This document shows positions 25,240 to 34,446 of a stretch of 34,797 nucleotides of DNA, in pieces. Positions within the stretch are counted from its first letter, which is position 1, and each line of letters begins with the position of its first letter. Both the position numbers and the translations under genes were made by a program. The notes beneath the pieces were generated by a model. The model made no database searches. It was given only the letters and a program-made list of their open reading frames with translations, and had not been told where the DNA came from. Source of the DNA: Akkermansia muciniphila (GTDB lineage: Bacteria > Verrucomicrobiota > Verrucomicrobiia > Verrucomicrobiales > Akkermansiaceae); NCBI GenBank assembly GCA_945860285.1, contig CAMAQB010000033.1:1-34797 (forward strand), written 5' to 3'.

Positions 25240-25857
25240 TCAACCTTCGATGAAGGAAGTGCGGCGCGCGGGGAAATACGAGGAAAGAGGTCGGATCGCA
25301 AGCAGAAAGATTGCGCCAAAAAGAATATTGGCGGCACAGGAATTTCTCAGAAAAACCCAGGTCGGGCCGAAACCCACCGGGCCCGACCACTGCGCTTGGA
25401 CAAATCCCTGCCAACTGCGCGGATACAGATCCGCAAGGGCGAAGAACGAAACCGTGTTGGTGATCAAATAGAATGAGAGGCTGCCAAGCAGCAATCCCGC
25501 CAGCGCTTTTGGCAAGGAAAAATCCCGTCGCAGCCAAAACGCCAGCGGCAACATCAAGCCCAGACCCAAAATTATGCCCCACTGATCCCAGACCAGCAAA
25601 TTTTGACCATACCAGAGATTGAGCAAGGGGTCGGACATCACCCAGGCAAGCAAAGGCACCAGCCAGCGTTGCCATCCCTGCAAGCAGGCAAACGACAAAA
25701 GCATCACCGCTGGCAAGGGAGAAAAATTCGCCCAGCCCTGCCAAGTGCCCAGGCATCGGAAAAGCAGCAGCAAGGCCAGCGGTGGGAGAATCAAAACCAT
25801 GCGGTTCATGGGCATAGGATTGCCATGAATCTCAGCCGATTGCCAGTGAAATTTCAT
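25240..25857 (-). CDS. DUF6580-like integral membrane protein
   Basis: A 205-residue protein with about five hydrophobic helices (for example MVLILPPLALLLLF, WGIILGLGLMLPLAFWL, ALAGLLLGSLSFYLI, ANILFGAIFLLAI). The motifs NFSPLPAVMLLSFACL and PLLAWVMSDPLL recall the uncharacterised DUF6580 family; that assignment is from memory. The ATG at 25857 is chosen because AAAGGA precedes it by about five bases; an upstream ATG at 25941 would overlap the divergent cdd gene. It lies 24 bp upstream of pdhA on the same strand. Confidence 0.7.
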   Translation of the reverse strand: MKFHWQSAEIHGNPMPMNRMVLILPPLALLLLFRCLGTWQGWANFSPLPAVMLLSFACLQGWQRWLVPLLAWVMSDPLLNLWYGQNLLVWDQWGIILGLGLMLPLAFWLRRDFSLPKALAGLLLGSLSFYLITNTVSFFALADLYPRSWQGFVQAQWSGPVGFGPTWVFLRNSCAANILFGAIFLLAIRPLSSYFPARRTSFIEG

Positions 25858-25893
25858 CATTTCCTTTGAAAAAATCGGCACTATCATCGCGCC

Positions 25894-26280
25894 ATGGATT
25901 GGAACATCATGATCGAACGCGCATGGGAATCCCGTGAGCATGCCTACGCGCCGTATTCCTCATTCGCTGTGGGAGCAGCAGTGGAAAGCTCCGACGGCGG
26001 AATTTTCGGGGGCTGCAATGTCGAAAACCTCAGCTTCGGTCTGACCATGTGCGCCGAGCGGGTCGCCATCGCATCAGCAATCGCGGCGGGCGGCAAATCC
26101 ATGCGACGGGTTGTCGTGGTCGCCGATACCCGCACGCCGGTGTCGCCCTGTGGGGCGTGCCGACAGGTCATGGCCGAATTCGGCGTGCAGGAAATCCTGC
26201 TGTGCAATCGCAGCGAACAAATCCTTTTCCGGCTCGATGAACTCCTGCCGCGCAGCAGTGCCGGCATTCTCGACCGCTAA
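25894..26280 (+). CDS. cdd: Cytidine deaminase
   Basis: A 128-residue homotetrameric-type enzyme that deaminates cytidine and deoxycytidine to uridine and deoxyuridine for pyrimidine salvage. Zinc ligands Cys53, Cys86 and Cys89 and the catalytic Glu55 are present in TMCAERVA and SPCGACRQ, and the substrate-binding NVEN motif is at 42-45. Length fits the short bacterial class. The gene is divergent from the DUF6580-like gene and ends six bases before a parS-like site. Confidence 0.94.
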   Translation: MDWNIMIERAWESREHAYAPYSSFAVGAAVESSDGGIFGGCNVENLSFGLTMCAERVAIASAIAAGGKSMRRVVVVADTRTPVSPCGACRQVMAEFGVQEILLCNRSEQILFRLDELLPRSSAGILDR

Positions 26281-26285
26281 GCCAA

Positions 26286-26301
26286 TGTTCCATGTGGAAC
26301 A
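26286..26301. promoter_or_regulatory. parS-like site 1
   Basis: TGTTCCATGTGGAACA matches the chromosomal ParB-binding consensus TGTTnCACGTGnAACA at all but one specified position. It lies in the short gap between cdd and mnmG. Confidence 0.65.
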
Positions 26302-26365
26302 AAACTTGTTGAAAAAATCATGGGCTCGACAAGAATATGCTGATATGCTATTTCCCCCGCCGCTT

Positions 26366-28249
26366 ATGTTTGTGCATCCGAAAGAATACGATGTTTTGGT
26401 CATAGGTGCCGGCCATGCCGGGATCGAAGCGGCATTGGCTGCAGCGCGACTTGGTTGTTCGGTCGCGATGCTGACTCAGAACCTCGATACAATCGGGCAG
26501 ATGAGCTGCAACCCCGCCATCGGCGGTCTGGCCAAGGGCCACATGGTTCGTGAGATCGATGCCCTGGGCGGCGCCATGGCACTCAATACCGATGCCACTG
26601 CCATCCAGTGGCGCATGCTCAACTCCAGCAAAGGACCCAGTGCCCGCGCACCGCGAGCCCAGTGCGACAAAAAAGCCTATCAGTTCCGGATGAAATGGCT
26701 GCTCGAAAACACCGCGCGCCTCGACCTGCACCAGGGCAATGTTGGCTCGTTGCTGGTGCAAAACGATCGAATCACCGGCATCACCACCAGCCTTGGACTG
26801 CAGTTTCGTGCCAGATCCGTCATTCTCAGTGCGGGCACCTTCATGCGCGGCCTGATGCATGTCGGACTTCGCAACGAAACCGGCGGTCGCATGGGCGATG
26901 CCTCATCGACGGTCAGCGACAGCCTGAAAGCACTCGGATTCGAAGTCGCGCGCTTCAAAACCGGCACGCCTTGCCGGTTGAATGGTCGATCGCTGGACCT
27001 CGATGCCTGCGAGATCCAGAACGGGGACTCCCCGGTATCGCATTTCAGCTTCCTCTACGATACCATCCAAAAAGGCGAGAACGACATCTTCACCCTGAAT
27101 GATTGGGCTGACCCAACGTTCCACGTGGAACAAATGCCGTGTTACATCACGTACACGACCCCGGCGACGCACGAGATCATCCGTCAGAACCTCGACCAAT
27201 CGCCGATGTACTGCGGCATCATCGAAGGCGTGGGACCACGCTATTGCCCGTCAATCGAGGACAAGGTGGTGCGTTTTGCCGAAAAGGAACGCCATCAGAT
27301 TTTTCTCGAACCGGAGGGTCGACATACGGGCGAATTCTACGTCAACGGCGTCTCGACCTCCCTGCCCTACGCAGTGCAGTTGGCTTTCCTGCGCACGATC
27401 CCCGGACTTGAGCGCTGCGAAATGCTGCGGCCGGGTTATGCCGTAGAATATGATTATTGTCCGCCGACCCAGCTCTATCCGACCCTGGAAACCAAGCGGA
27501 TATCCGGTTTGTATTTTGCCGGTCAAATCAACGGCACTTCGGGCTATGAGGAAGCAGCTGGCCAGGGACTGCTCGCGGGAACCAATGCTGCTCTCAAGGC
27601 GCTCGGTCGCCCTCCGTTCGTTCTCGGTCGCAACGAAGCCTATCTCGGGGTGATGGTCGATGACCTGGTCACCCGTGGCTGCACGGAGCCATATCGCATG
27701 TTCACCAGTCGCGCCGAATACCGCTTGCTCCTGCGCCAGGACAATGCCGACCTGCGTTTGACTCCGAAAGCCGCGGAAATCGGACTGGCTACCGGCGAGC
27801 GCGTGAGGCGCATCGAAGAAAAAATCGCCCAGCTGCAGCGCGCCGGGGAGTTCATACGTAAAACCAGCCACGAGGGCGTGAAGCTCGACCTCTGGCTGCG
27901 CCGCATGGAAAACACCTGGCCGATGCTGCCCGCAGAAATTCTCGACCAATTCAATGCCAAACTCTGGCCGCTGATCGAAACAGAGTTCAAGTATGAAGGT
28001 CATCTCGAACGACAGCAGGTTCAGATCAACCGCATGGCGCGACAGGAACAAAAAACCATTCCAAATTGGGTGGACTACGCATCCATGCACGGCTTGAAAA
28101 CCGAAGCAAAAATCAAATTGCAGCAAATCAGGCCGCTCACCCTCGGCCAGGCGGCGCGGGTCAGCGGCATCACCCCGGCCGACATCGCCCTGCTCTCGAT
28201 CTGGCTGGAAAAACGGGAACGCGAACAAAACGTCGAGCCAACATCCTGA
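26366..28249 (+). CDS. mnmG: tRNA U34 carboxymethylaminomethyl enzyme, FAD-binding
   Basis: A 627-residue FAD enzyme that with MnmE modifies the wobble uridine of several tRNAs. The dinucleotide-binding motif [21 protein letters not shown] starts near residue 9. Family motifs include [53 protein letters not shown] and [16 protein letters not shown]. The ATG at 26366 is preferred because the FAD motif follows at the usual distance; starts at 26345 and 26285 are also in frame. The segment [15 protein letters not shown] contains FHVEQ because a parS-like palindrome is embedded in the coding DNA. Chromosomal mnmG often lies close to parAB and the origin, but those genes are not in the window. Confidence 0.95.
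   Translation: MFVHPKEYDVLVIGAGHAGIEAALAAARLGCSVAMLTQNLDTIGQMSCNPAIGGLAKGHMVREIDALGGAMALNTDATAIQWRMLNSSKGPSARAPRAQCDKKAYQFRMKWLLENTARLDLHQGNVGSLLVQNDRITGITTSLGLQFRARSVILSAGTFMRGLMHVGLRNETGGRMGDASSTVSDSLKALGFEVARFKTGTPCRLNGRSLDLDACEIQNGDSPVSHFSFLYDTIQKGENDIFTLNDWADPTFHVEQMPCYITYTTPATHEIIRQNLDQSPMYCGIIEGVGPRYCPSIEDKVVRFAEKERHQIFLEPEGRHTGEFYVNGVSTSLPYAVQLAFLRTIPGLERCEMLRPGYAVEYDYCPPTQLYPTLETKRISGLYFAGQINGTSGYEEAAGQGLLAGTNAALKALGRPPFVLGRNEAYLGVMVDDLVTRGCTEPYRMFTSRAEYRLLLRQDNADLRLTPKAAEIGLATGERVRRIEEKIAQLQRAGEFIRKTSHEGVKLDLWLRRMENTWPMLPAEILDQFNAKLWPLIETEFKYEGHLERQQVQINRMARQEQKTIPNWVDYASMHGLKTEAKIKLQQIRPLTLGQAARVSGITPADIALLSIWLEKREREQNVEPTS
27117..27132. promoter_or_regulatory. parS-like site 2 within mnmG
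   Basis: The core GTTCCACGTGGAAC is a perfect 14-bp palindrome and matches the central part of the ParB consensus. It lies inside mnmG and encodes FHVEQ in a position that has a different sequence in Escherichia coli MnmG, so it appears tolerated as a DNA signal. Confidence 0.75.
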
Positions 28250-28351
28250 TTCGCCAGCATTTTTGGCCAAAAGCAAATTCCGCCTTGCCTGACAGACAAA
28301 TTTATGGGAATGTAAGATCGAAAGTGAAAAACATCATTTTCGCATGACACG

Positions 28352-28888
28352 ATGAAAACCTACCTGATGCTCATTCCCCTGTCGGCACTGTGCCTGCATG
28401 GTCAAACCGTGGAAAAAACGGCGCCTGCCGATGCCACCACGCTCTACAACAACGGTCTCAATGCCATTGCCAACGGCAACGTTGTCGAAGGTGAAGCCAA
28501 TCTCCGCGCGGTCCTGAAGTTGCAGCCCGACAACCCGAACGCAAAATACCAGCTCAACTACCTGATCCTGCATCGCGACCAAATCGCCGCCCGCTACCGC
28601 GAAAAAATGATGGGCAAGATCACCGTCAAAACGGTTGACTTTGCAGATGCTAGCCTGAACGAAAGCCTGACCGCACTGACTTTATTGATCGAAGAGCAAA
28701 CCGGCAAAAAGTTCACCCCCAATTTCATCATCAGGGACCCTGAACGCATCTGGCAAAATCAAAAAGTCACCCTCAAACTGGAAAACGTTCCCGCAGCCGG
28801 GGTATTGAAATACATTCTTTCTACCGTGAATGGCAAAGCGACCTATGATGAACACGCCGTGGTCATCACGCCGCTGAAAACACCGTAA
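28352..28888 (+). CDS. Secreted TPR-like protein
   Basis: A 178-residue protein with a short signal peptide (MKTYLMLIPLSALCLHGQT). Residues about 30-70 look like one TPR unit (ALYNNGLNAIANGNVVEGEANLRAVLKLQPDNPNAKYQLNYL). The C-terminal half ends in VTLKLENVPAAGVLKYILSTVNGKATYDEHAVVITP, which resembles the small N-terminal domains of secretins and STN proteins. It may be part of a cell-envelope assembly, but I cannot name it. The SDR gene begins 10 bp downstream and has its ribosome-binding site at this gene's stop, so they are co-transcribed. Confidence 0.7.
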   Translation: MKTYLMLIPLSALCLHGQTVEKTAPADATTLYNNGLNAIANGNVVEGEANLRAVLKLQPDNPNAKYQLNYLILHRDQIAARYREKMMGKITVKTVDFADASLNESLTALTLLIEEQTGKKFTPNFIIRDPERIWQNQKVTLKLENVPAAGVLKYILSTVNGKATYDEHAVVITPLKTP

Positions 28889-28897
28889 GGATTCCGC

Positions 28898-29551
28898 GTG
28901 GCCGATTCAATCCTCATCACCGGCGGTCAGGGTTGTCTCGCCACGGCAACCGCCCGATATTTTCTCGACAAAGATCCGCGCGCCGTGGTCTGGATGCCGT
29001 CGCGTCAGGAACTCGACGTGACTTGCGAATCAAACATCATCGACTACATGCAAGACCATCCATGCGATTTGTTGATTTGCGCCGCCGGGATGATCGACGA
29101 CCACTTGCTCGCGAAAACAACGTCGGCCCACTGGGATCGGCTGCTCGATACCAATCTCCGCGGTGCGGCCTGGTGCGCTCGCGAAGCCGGAAAATCCATG
29201 CGAAAAAACGGCACGGGTCACATTATTTTTATTTCCAGTTATTCGGCGCTACATCCGCCCTTGGGACAAATTGCCTATGCGAGCGCCAAAGCAGGATTAA
29301 TCGGTCTAACAAAATCGCTGGCTCGTGAATGGGGTCTTGCCCAGATTCGCGTGAATGCCATCCTGCCAGGATTCATGGATAACAACATGAGCTCTCATGT
29401 GCCTGCTGCGCACAGGGAAAAAATCCTCGCCGATCACGTACTCGGGCACTTCAATACGGAAAAACAAGTCGCCCAATTCATCTACCATCTTCATAATGAC
29501 CTGACCCATACCTCGGGACAAATCATTAATCTCGACAGCCGGATCGTTTGA
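28898..29551 (+). CDS. Short-chain dehydrogenase/reductase (FabG-like)
   Basis: A 217-residue Rossmann-fold SDR. It has ITGGQGCLATATARYF (TGxxxGxx type; the usual Gly/Ile are altered), NNAG replaced by CAAG, a catalytic Ser in IFISSYSA and YASAK with catalytic Tyr and Lys, then RVNAILPGFMDN. It should use NAD(P)H on a ketone or alcohol, and FabG-like 3-oxoacyl-ACP reduction is possible. The start is GTG at 28898, supported by AAGG seven bases upstream. Length is slightly short for the family (about 245). Confidence 0.85.
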   Translation: MADSILITGGQGCLATATARYFLDKDPRAVVWMPSRQELDVTCESNIIDYMQDHPCDLLICAAGMIDDHLLAKTTSAHWDRLLDTNLRGAAWCAREAGKSMRKNGTGHIIFISSYSALHPPLGQIAYASAKAGLIGLTKSLAREWGLAQIRVNAILPGFMDNNMSSHVPAAHREKILADHVLGHFNTEKQVAQFIYHLHNDLTHTSGQIINLDSRIV

Positions 29552-29567
29552 AGCATACTGCGTGCCG

Positions 29568-29696
29568 ATGAAAAAATTCACGCTCTATGCCTGCTTGTTA
29601 TTGCTCCTTTGCCTGCTCCCCTCCTGTGCGCTTCTGCAAGGCTTGGGGCAAACAGGTGGACGCACAATGCAGAGTCTGGGTCGCACGATATTCTGA
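29568..29696 (+). CDS. Very small lipoprotein
   Basis: A 42-residue open frame with a Lys-rich start, a Leu-rich segment and the lipobox LLPSC, so the mature lipopeptide is only about 24 residues (CALLQGLGQTGG...). Size and pattern resemble entericidin-type or other tiny envelope lipoproteins, but I do not recognise a family. It starts 17 bp after the SDR stop and ends 3 bp before the convergent tsaE stop. Confidence 0.65.
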   Translation: MKKFTLYACLLLLLCLLPSCALLQGLGQTGGRTMQSLGRTIF

Positions 29697-29698
29697 TA

Positions 29699-30133
29699 TT
29701 ATTTTTGATACAAAACTTTACGGGAATTGCCGTCAATTTCAATAAGGATGCTGTGAGACTTCTCCGGCCACAATTCCGGAAACAGATCAGCCCATTCGAC
29801 TAGCAGAATTCCTTGTTGATCAAGATAATCGTCCCAGCCGATTGATAACACTTCGGATGCAGACGATAGGCGATGAAAGTCGAAATGGAAAATTGGCAAG
29901 CGTCCGCCGCGATACTCATGAACGAGGGCGAATGTAGGACTGCTGACTTCGTGCCGATATCCCAACCCACGGGCAAATCCCTTGGCAAAATGAGTTTTGC
30001 CAGCACCCATCGGGCCGATAAGAGCGATCAAAACAGGATCATCAATAGATTTGCCGGTCTCCTCGCCCCATTTCTCCATCTCTGCCACGTCGGCAATAAT
30101 CCGCAATCCATGACCTTCCTGCTGGCGATGCAT
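29699..30133 (-). CDS. tsaE: tRNA t6A biosynthesis ATPase TsaE
   Basis: A 144-residue P-loop ATPase that supports the TsaB-TsaD complex making t6A37 in tRNAs. Walker A is IGPMGAGKTHFAKG, followed by the family motif SSPTFALVHEY and the HFDFHRL and LLVEWADLF segments. The ATG at 30133 gives the usual N-terminus; an ATG at 30160 would add nine hydrophobic residues. It is divergent from rplU and convergent with the small lipoprotein gene. Confidence 0.9.
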   Translation of the reverse strand: MHRQQEGHGLRIIADVAEMEKWGEETGKSIDDPVLIALIGPMGAGKTHFAKGFARGLGYRHEVSSPTFALVHEYRGGRLPIFHFDFHRLSSASEVLSIGWDDYLDQQGILLVEWADLFPELWPEKSHSILIEIDGNSRKVLYQK

Positions 30134-30260
30134 GAAGTTGATCACAACAAAAAAAAACACGCGGACAAAGAAAATATTTTTTTCAAAAAAAACTTGTCAG
30201 CTCACGCCTTTTCTGATGAAGTTCGCGCCCCGCCCGTTCGGGCACAACCATCTTATCATC

Positions 30261-30572
30261 ATGGGCTACGCAGTTATCAAAACAGGCGGTAAACAATACC
30301 GCGTGCAACAAGGAGACAAAATCGATGTGGAGAAACTCGCCCTCGATGTCGGCAGCGAGACGTCATTTGATGTTCTGCTCATTGGCGAAGGATCGTCATT
30401 AACCATAGGCAAGCCCGTCGTGGATGGTGCCAAGGTAACCGCACGGGTGATTGAGCAACACCGTGGGGAAAAAGGCGTGGCGTTCAAGTTCAAACGCCGC
30501 AAAGGATTCCACAAGAAAATCGGCTTCCGCCGCCATCTTACCAAACTGGAAATCACCGCGATCACTGCTTGA
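30261..30572 (+). CDS. rplU: 50S ribosomal protein L21
   Basis: A 103-residue L21, a large-subunit protein that binds 23S rRNA. It begins [19 protein letters not shown] and ends with the basic [27 protein letters not shown], both typical. The ATG at 30261 is chosen over 30132 because it matches the family length; the extension would overlap tsaE. rpmA follows in the usual order. Confidence 0.96.
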   Translation: MGYAVIKTGGKQYRVQQGDKIDVEKLALDVGSETSFDVLLIGEGSSLTIGKPVVDGAKVTARVIEQHRGEKGVAFKFKRRKGFHKKIGFRRHLTKLEITAITA

Positions 30573-30606
30573 TCGATTCTATCAAACAAACAACTCTTCA
30601 TACGTC

Positions 30607-30855
30607 ATGGCCCACAAAAAAGGACAAGGATCTGTTAAAAACGGACGCGACTCACGCAGCAAACGTCTCGGCGTGAAAAAGTTCGGCAGCCAGGCCGTCA
30701 TCGCCGGCAACATCATCATTCGTCAACGCGGAACCAGATGGACAGCCGGTGTCAACGTCGGTATGGGCCGCGACCATACGCTGTTCGCGCTCAGCGACGG
30801 CCGTGTGCTGTTTGACAAGAACGGCACCCGTGTGAATGTGGTGGCAGCCAATTGA
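30607..30855 (+). CDS. rpmA: 50S ribosomal protein L27
   Basis: An 82-residue L27 located near the peptidyl-transferase centre. It begins [27 protein letters not shown] and contains [12 protein letters not shown] and [11 protein letters not shown]. There is no cleavable N-terminal extension of the Firmicutes type. The gene lies 34 bp after rplU and ends at a terminator, so obgE does not follow in the same transcript. Confidence 0.96.
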   Translation: MAHKKGQGSVKNGRDSRSKRLGVKKFGSQAVIAGNIIIRQRGTRWTAGVNVGMGRDHTLFALSDGRVLFDKNGTRVNVVAAN

Positions 30856-30883
30856 TCGACTCCACAACGTTCTCCCACCTCTC

Positions 30884-30912
30884 CCGCCTGTTCTCACGAT
30901 CAGGCGGTTTTT
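30884..30912 (+). terminator. Terminator after rplU-rpmA
   Basis: CCGCCTG and CAGGCGG pair around a 10-base loop and are followed by five T residues and CTTT. Confidence 0.88.
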
Positions 30913-31244
30913 CTTTCTCGGGATCATTCGATGCTTCGACACATGCAAAAAACGCAAACGGACGATTTTGTTCACATACATGAATGATGTTTTTTTAAAT
31001 ATCGATATAAATCCTTCTTCTTATCCTTGTGAACAAATGCGGAAAATTAGGGTTCCATACCATCGCAGCAAGAGTTCCACAGCAATAACAACTTGTCAAT
31101 TTGTGTAGGAAAACTTGGTGATGCGGAGAATGGATTGCAAACGTGTGAACTTATCAGATCAATACTCACAACTTGTTCCCAATCATGAAGGTTTTTTTCA
31201 CAATTCCCCAATGACGAAACTCATTCCCAACAGATTTTTTCATC
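30913..31244. other. AT-rich gap with DnaA-box-like words
   Basis: No supported gene. The sequence is much more AT-rich than its surroundings. TTGTTCACA occurs at 30968-30976 and on the minus strand at 31028-31036, AAGTTCACA on the minus strand at 31144-31152, and TTTTTCACA at 31194-31202. These resemble the DnaA box TTATnCACA with one or two differences. Promoter signals for the GGCT-like gene should also lie at the right end. Confidence 0.4.
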
Positions 31245-31598
31245 ATGCATACTCTTTTTGTATACGGAACCTTGAGAAAAAACGGTTCGCAACAAGAGCG
31301 AATGAAAAATGCGGTTTTTCTCGCTGAGGCAACGGTTTCGGGCCAACTTTATCAAATCGATTGGTATCCCGGCGCGGTGATCGATGAATCACAGCGCACG
31401 AGAATTCATGGCGAATTGTATCAGGTGTCGGACACTCTACTTGCGGAACTCGATGTTTTCGAAGGATCCGAATACAGACGAGTCAAAGTGAACACCCTGA
31501 CGACAAAACATGAAATTGTAGGCGCCTGGATTTGGAAGTATGCCCGACCCACAGAAGGGAAAAAGATCATCGCTTCAGGAGACTGGCTGCAACGTTGA
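31245..31598 (+). CDS. Gamma-glutamylcyclotransferase-like protein
   Basis: A 117-residue AIG2/GGCT-fold protein. The motif FVYGTLRKNGS near the N-terminus is the substrate-binding signature, and the acidic catalytic candidate lies in LAELDVFEGSEYRRV. These proteins act on gamma-glutamyl amines or peptides, but the substrate is unknown here. It is complete and stands alone, convergent with the transporter gene downstream. Confidence 0.85.
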   Translation: MHTLFVYGTLRKNGSQQERMKNAVFLAEATVSGQLYQIDWYPGAVIDESQRTRIHGELYQVSDTLLAELDVFEGSEYRRVKVNTLTTKHEIVGAWIWKYARPTEGKKIIASGDWLQR

Positions 31599-31603
31599 AG
31601 CAA

Positions 31604-32938
31604 TCATGCTTCGCGCGGTTCGACGATGGCGACGTTGTCGATTTTGATATGAACCTCGACATCCAATTCGTTTTGATCGTTTTGCCTGGGTGCGGTCGTG
31701 CTGAGCAAGGCATTCACCGATGACCACTCTTCGATAATACGATAGCCCACAGCAAGCAGCGTAGGGCCCAGGAACACACCAACCAGGCCAAAGGCGAGCG
31801 CACCGCCAATCACGCCCATGAACACCAGAACAAAGGGGATTTTCGACCCATGGCTGATCAGATAGGGTTTGATAATGTTGTCGACACCACTGACGATGAA
31901 CATACCCCAGATCAACATGAAAATACCCCATCCGGTTCGACCCTGACTGAACAACCAAATGGTCGCGGGAATCCACACAGCTGGAGGTCCAACGGGCACA
32001 GCGGAAAGGAAAAATGTCAAAACCCCTAACAAAGCCGCTGCGGGAACACCTGCCAGCCCGAAACCGAGACCGGCCAGAACGCCCTGCGCCACGGCGGTGC
32101 CGATGATCCCGTAGACCACACCGCGCACGGTGCCACCAGCAACCTTGATCAGGCGCTGACCATGATGTCCGGCAATCCTGGAAGCGCCAACCGCAACCCG
32201 TGCGCCCAGAATCTGGCCGTTGCGCAGAAGGAAAAATGTCAAAATGATGCTGAGTCCGATCTGAAACATGCCTTTGCCCACTCCCAGAGTGACACTCACC
32301 AACCAGGTACGAGCCCATCCTAGCAATTTTCCCAAGGTTTCAAAAATCCTTGCGTTATCGATCGCTTTGTTTTCCGAATCAACCGATGTGACCTGTCGAT
32401 TCAATTCTTCCACCAATGCCGGAGCTGGTGGCACGATGGCGGAATCATTGAGAGCATTCGCAGCCACGCCTGTCGCTTTCGGTGGCTGCTCTTTCATGCC
32501 TTTGTCAATTTGTTCCATCCAGCGCTTGCGGCCATCGCTGAATTGCTCCCAGTAATCGTCAACGCGTTCGCCAATCACCGGGATGTTCGATGCCCAGGTT
32601 GGCGGTTTGTCGGAAAGCGATTCCACCCAGCGCTTGGTCGTGCTGCCCAGCAACGCCGCATCATCTGCAAGACCGACGCCGAGAAGCACAATAGGACCGA
32701 CGAAAAGCAGGCTCATTGTCAGCGCCAGCACGATTGAGGCAAGCGTGCGCCGACCGCGGAACCACTTCGTCAGCAATTGTTGGATGGGCCAGAGCGAAAA
32801 GGCAAGAATCACCGACCACATGATCGCGGTGACAAAAGGTTTGAGAATGTAGAATCCACCGATCAACAGCAATAACAGCGCGGCAATCCCGAGCAATTGC
32901 TCGAGCCGCTGATTATTGGCCTGGGCTGTATCGTTCAC
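31604..32938 (-). CDS. AI-2E family (PerM-like) transporter
   Basis: A 444-residue integral membrane protein. It has two N-terminal helices (LLGIAALLLLLIGGFYIL, FVTAIMWSVILAFSLWPI), a further helix (TLASIVLALTMSLLFVGPIVLLGVGL), a long soluble segment of about 130 residues and a C-terminal helix bundle with VRGVVYGIIGTAVAQGVLAGLGF and FFLSAVPVGPPAVWIPATIWL. The family exports small molecules or acts as a Na/H antiporter in some members; the substrate is unknown. The middle soluble segment with a Pro/Ala-rich part is longer than usual. It is downstream of pdhC on the same strand with a 206-bp gap. Confidence 0.88.
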   Translation of the reverse strand: MNDTAQANNQRLEQLLGIAALLLLLIGGFYILKPFVTAIMWSVILAFSLWPIQQLLTKWFRGRRTLASIVLALTMSLLFVGPIVLLGVGLADDAALLGSTTKRWVESLSDKPPTWASNIPVIGERVDDYWEQFSDGRKRWMEQIDKGMKEQPPKATGVAANALNDSAIVPPAPALVEELNRQVTSVDSENKAIDNARIFETLGKLLGWARTWLVSVTLGVGKGMFQIGLSIILTFFLLRNGQILGARVAVGASRIAGHHGQRLIKVAGGTVRGVVYGIIGTAVAQGVLAGLGFGLAGVPAAALLGVLTFFLSAVPVGPPAVWIPATIWLFSQGRTGWGIFMLIWGMFIVSGVDNIIKPYLISHGSKIPFVLVFMGVIGGALAFGLVGVFLGPTLLAVGYRIIEEWSSVNALLSTTAPRQNDQNELDVEVHIKIDNVAIVEPREA

Positions 32939-33144
32939 AAAAGAATGGGGGTGACAGAGTCAATCTACAAATGCTTGGGTCAAATAGCAAGCAAACAATC
33001 TGTTGCACGGGGAGAGCGCATTGCTCCGTAGAAGGTGACAATGTTCTTCGTCCGAGACCCGGACGCAGAATGAAGATCGCTCACGTCACGGAGATAGAGG
33101 ATCACATCCACAACCAGAAGACTCGGAGATCGTTTGTCACGACA

Positions 33145-34446
33145 TCAAACCAGCATCAACGCAGGACTTTCGATCAGTTTCTTCACCTCGCTGAGAAACG
33201 CGGCTCCAATCGCTCCATCGACGACACGATGGTCGCACGAAAGGCCAAGATTGATTTGCTGACCGATCACGATCTGACCATTTTTCACCACCGGTTTTTC
33301 GATCACCGCACCCACCGAGAGAATCGCCGCTTGCGGAGGATTGACAATCGCATCGAACGACTCGATACCCCAGGCGCCGAGGTTCGAAATGGTGATTGTG
33401 CCGCCGTCAAATTCGTCCGGCCGCAACTTGCGGTCCTTGGCGCGCACGGCAAAGTCCTTCACCTCGCGGGAAATTTGTAACAGCGATTTGGTCTCGGCAT
33501 TCTTCACCACCGGAGTAACCAAGCCGTCGTCGATGGCAATCGCCACCGAAAGACCGACAGAGCCGTAACGCACGATGTGATCGCCGGCAAAACTCGAGTT
33601 GATGGCGGGAACGGCCATGGTCGCGTTGATCAGCGCTTTCATGATGAAGTCGTTGACGGAATATTTGTTGCCTGTTGTGCCTGCTGCCTGGTCATTGATT
33701 TGCTTGCGCAAACTCATGAGTTGTGACGCGTCCGCCTCGACATGCAAATAAAAATGCGGGATCGTTTGCTTCGATGTCAGTAGCCTGCTGGCGATGATCT
33801 TGCGGAGTGAGGAGAGCTCGATGATTTGATCGCCCTCCTTGTTGACCGGAAGGATTGGTGTCGGTGCGGCGGCAGCGGCACTGCTCACGCGGGCCTTTGA
33901 TGCCGCAGCCAATGCGTTTGCCGCGGCGCTTTGTGAAAGGGCAGTTGGCGCGGAGACCACAGCGGGAGATTTTGACGCGCTTTCGACATCTTTCCGCACG
34001 ATGCGACCACCCGGTCCGCTGCCCACGATTTGGGATAAATCCACGTGCAGGCTCTCGGCGATCTTGCGGGCGAGAGGCGAGGATTTGATCCGCTCGCCAG
34101 CCGCATGAACCAAGGGCGCAGCGGCTGCGGCGGCCACTTGGGTGATTACCGGAGGTGTTGACTCTGAAGCAGGCGTCGCAGCGACGGCAATCGGGGCGAG
34201 ATCGGCATCCGAGCCATCCAGCACTCCGAGAACCGTGCCAATCAACGCTTTCCCACCGGCGGGTACGTGAATGGCAGTCAGCACACCCTCATCGAATGCT
34301 TCCATCTCCATGGTCGCTTTGTCGGTTTCGACCTCGGCGACAATGTCGCCGATTTCCACGCGGTCACCGACTTTTTTGTGCCATCGGAGCAAGGTTCCCT
34401 CGGTCATTGTGTCCGAGAGCTTCGGCATTTCAATATTTACAGCCAT
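33145..34446 (-). CDS. pdhC: Pyruvate dehydrogenase E2 (dihydrolipoyl acetyltransferase)
   Basis: A 433-residue E2 core subunit. The N-terminal lipoyl domain has Lys43 in VETDKATMEME. The E3/E1-binding domain is at about 119-155 (SPLARKIAESLHVDLSQIVGSGPGGRIVRKDV). An Ala-rich linker leads to the acyltransferase domain, with catalytic His and Asp in SCDHRVVDGA. One lipoyl domain only. The ATG at 34446 is chosen because the lipoyl domain starts at once; the frame extends to 34488 without family sequence. It is 8 kb from pdhA/pdhB, so the complex is encoded in two places. Confidence 0.94.
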   Translation of the reverse strand: MAVNIEMPKLSDTMTEGTLLRWHKKVGDRVEIGDIVAEVETDKATMEMEAFDEGVLTAIHVPAGGKALIGTVLGVLDGSDADLAPIAVAATPASESTPPVITQVAAAAAAPLVHAAGERIKSSPLARKIAESLHVDLSQIVGSGPGGRIVRKDVESASKSPAVVSAPTALSQSAAANALAAASKARVSSAAAAAPTPILPVNKEGDQIIELSSLRKIIASRLLTSKQTIPHFYLHVEADASQLMSLRKQINDQAAGTTGNKYSVNDFIMKALINATMAVPAINSSFAGDHIVRYGSVGLSVAIAIDDGLVTPVVKNAETKSLLQISREVKDFAVRAKDRKLRPDEFDGGTITISNLGAWGIESFDAIVNPPQAAILSVGAVIEKPVVKNGQIVIGQQINLGLSCDHRVVDGAIGAAFLSEVKKLIESPALMLV

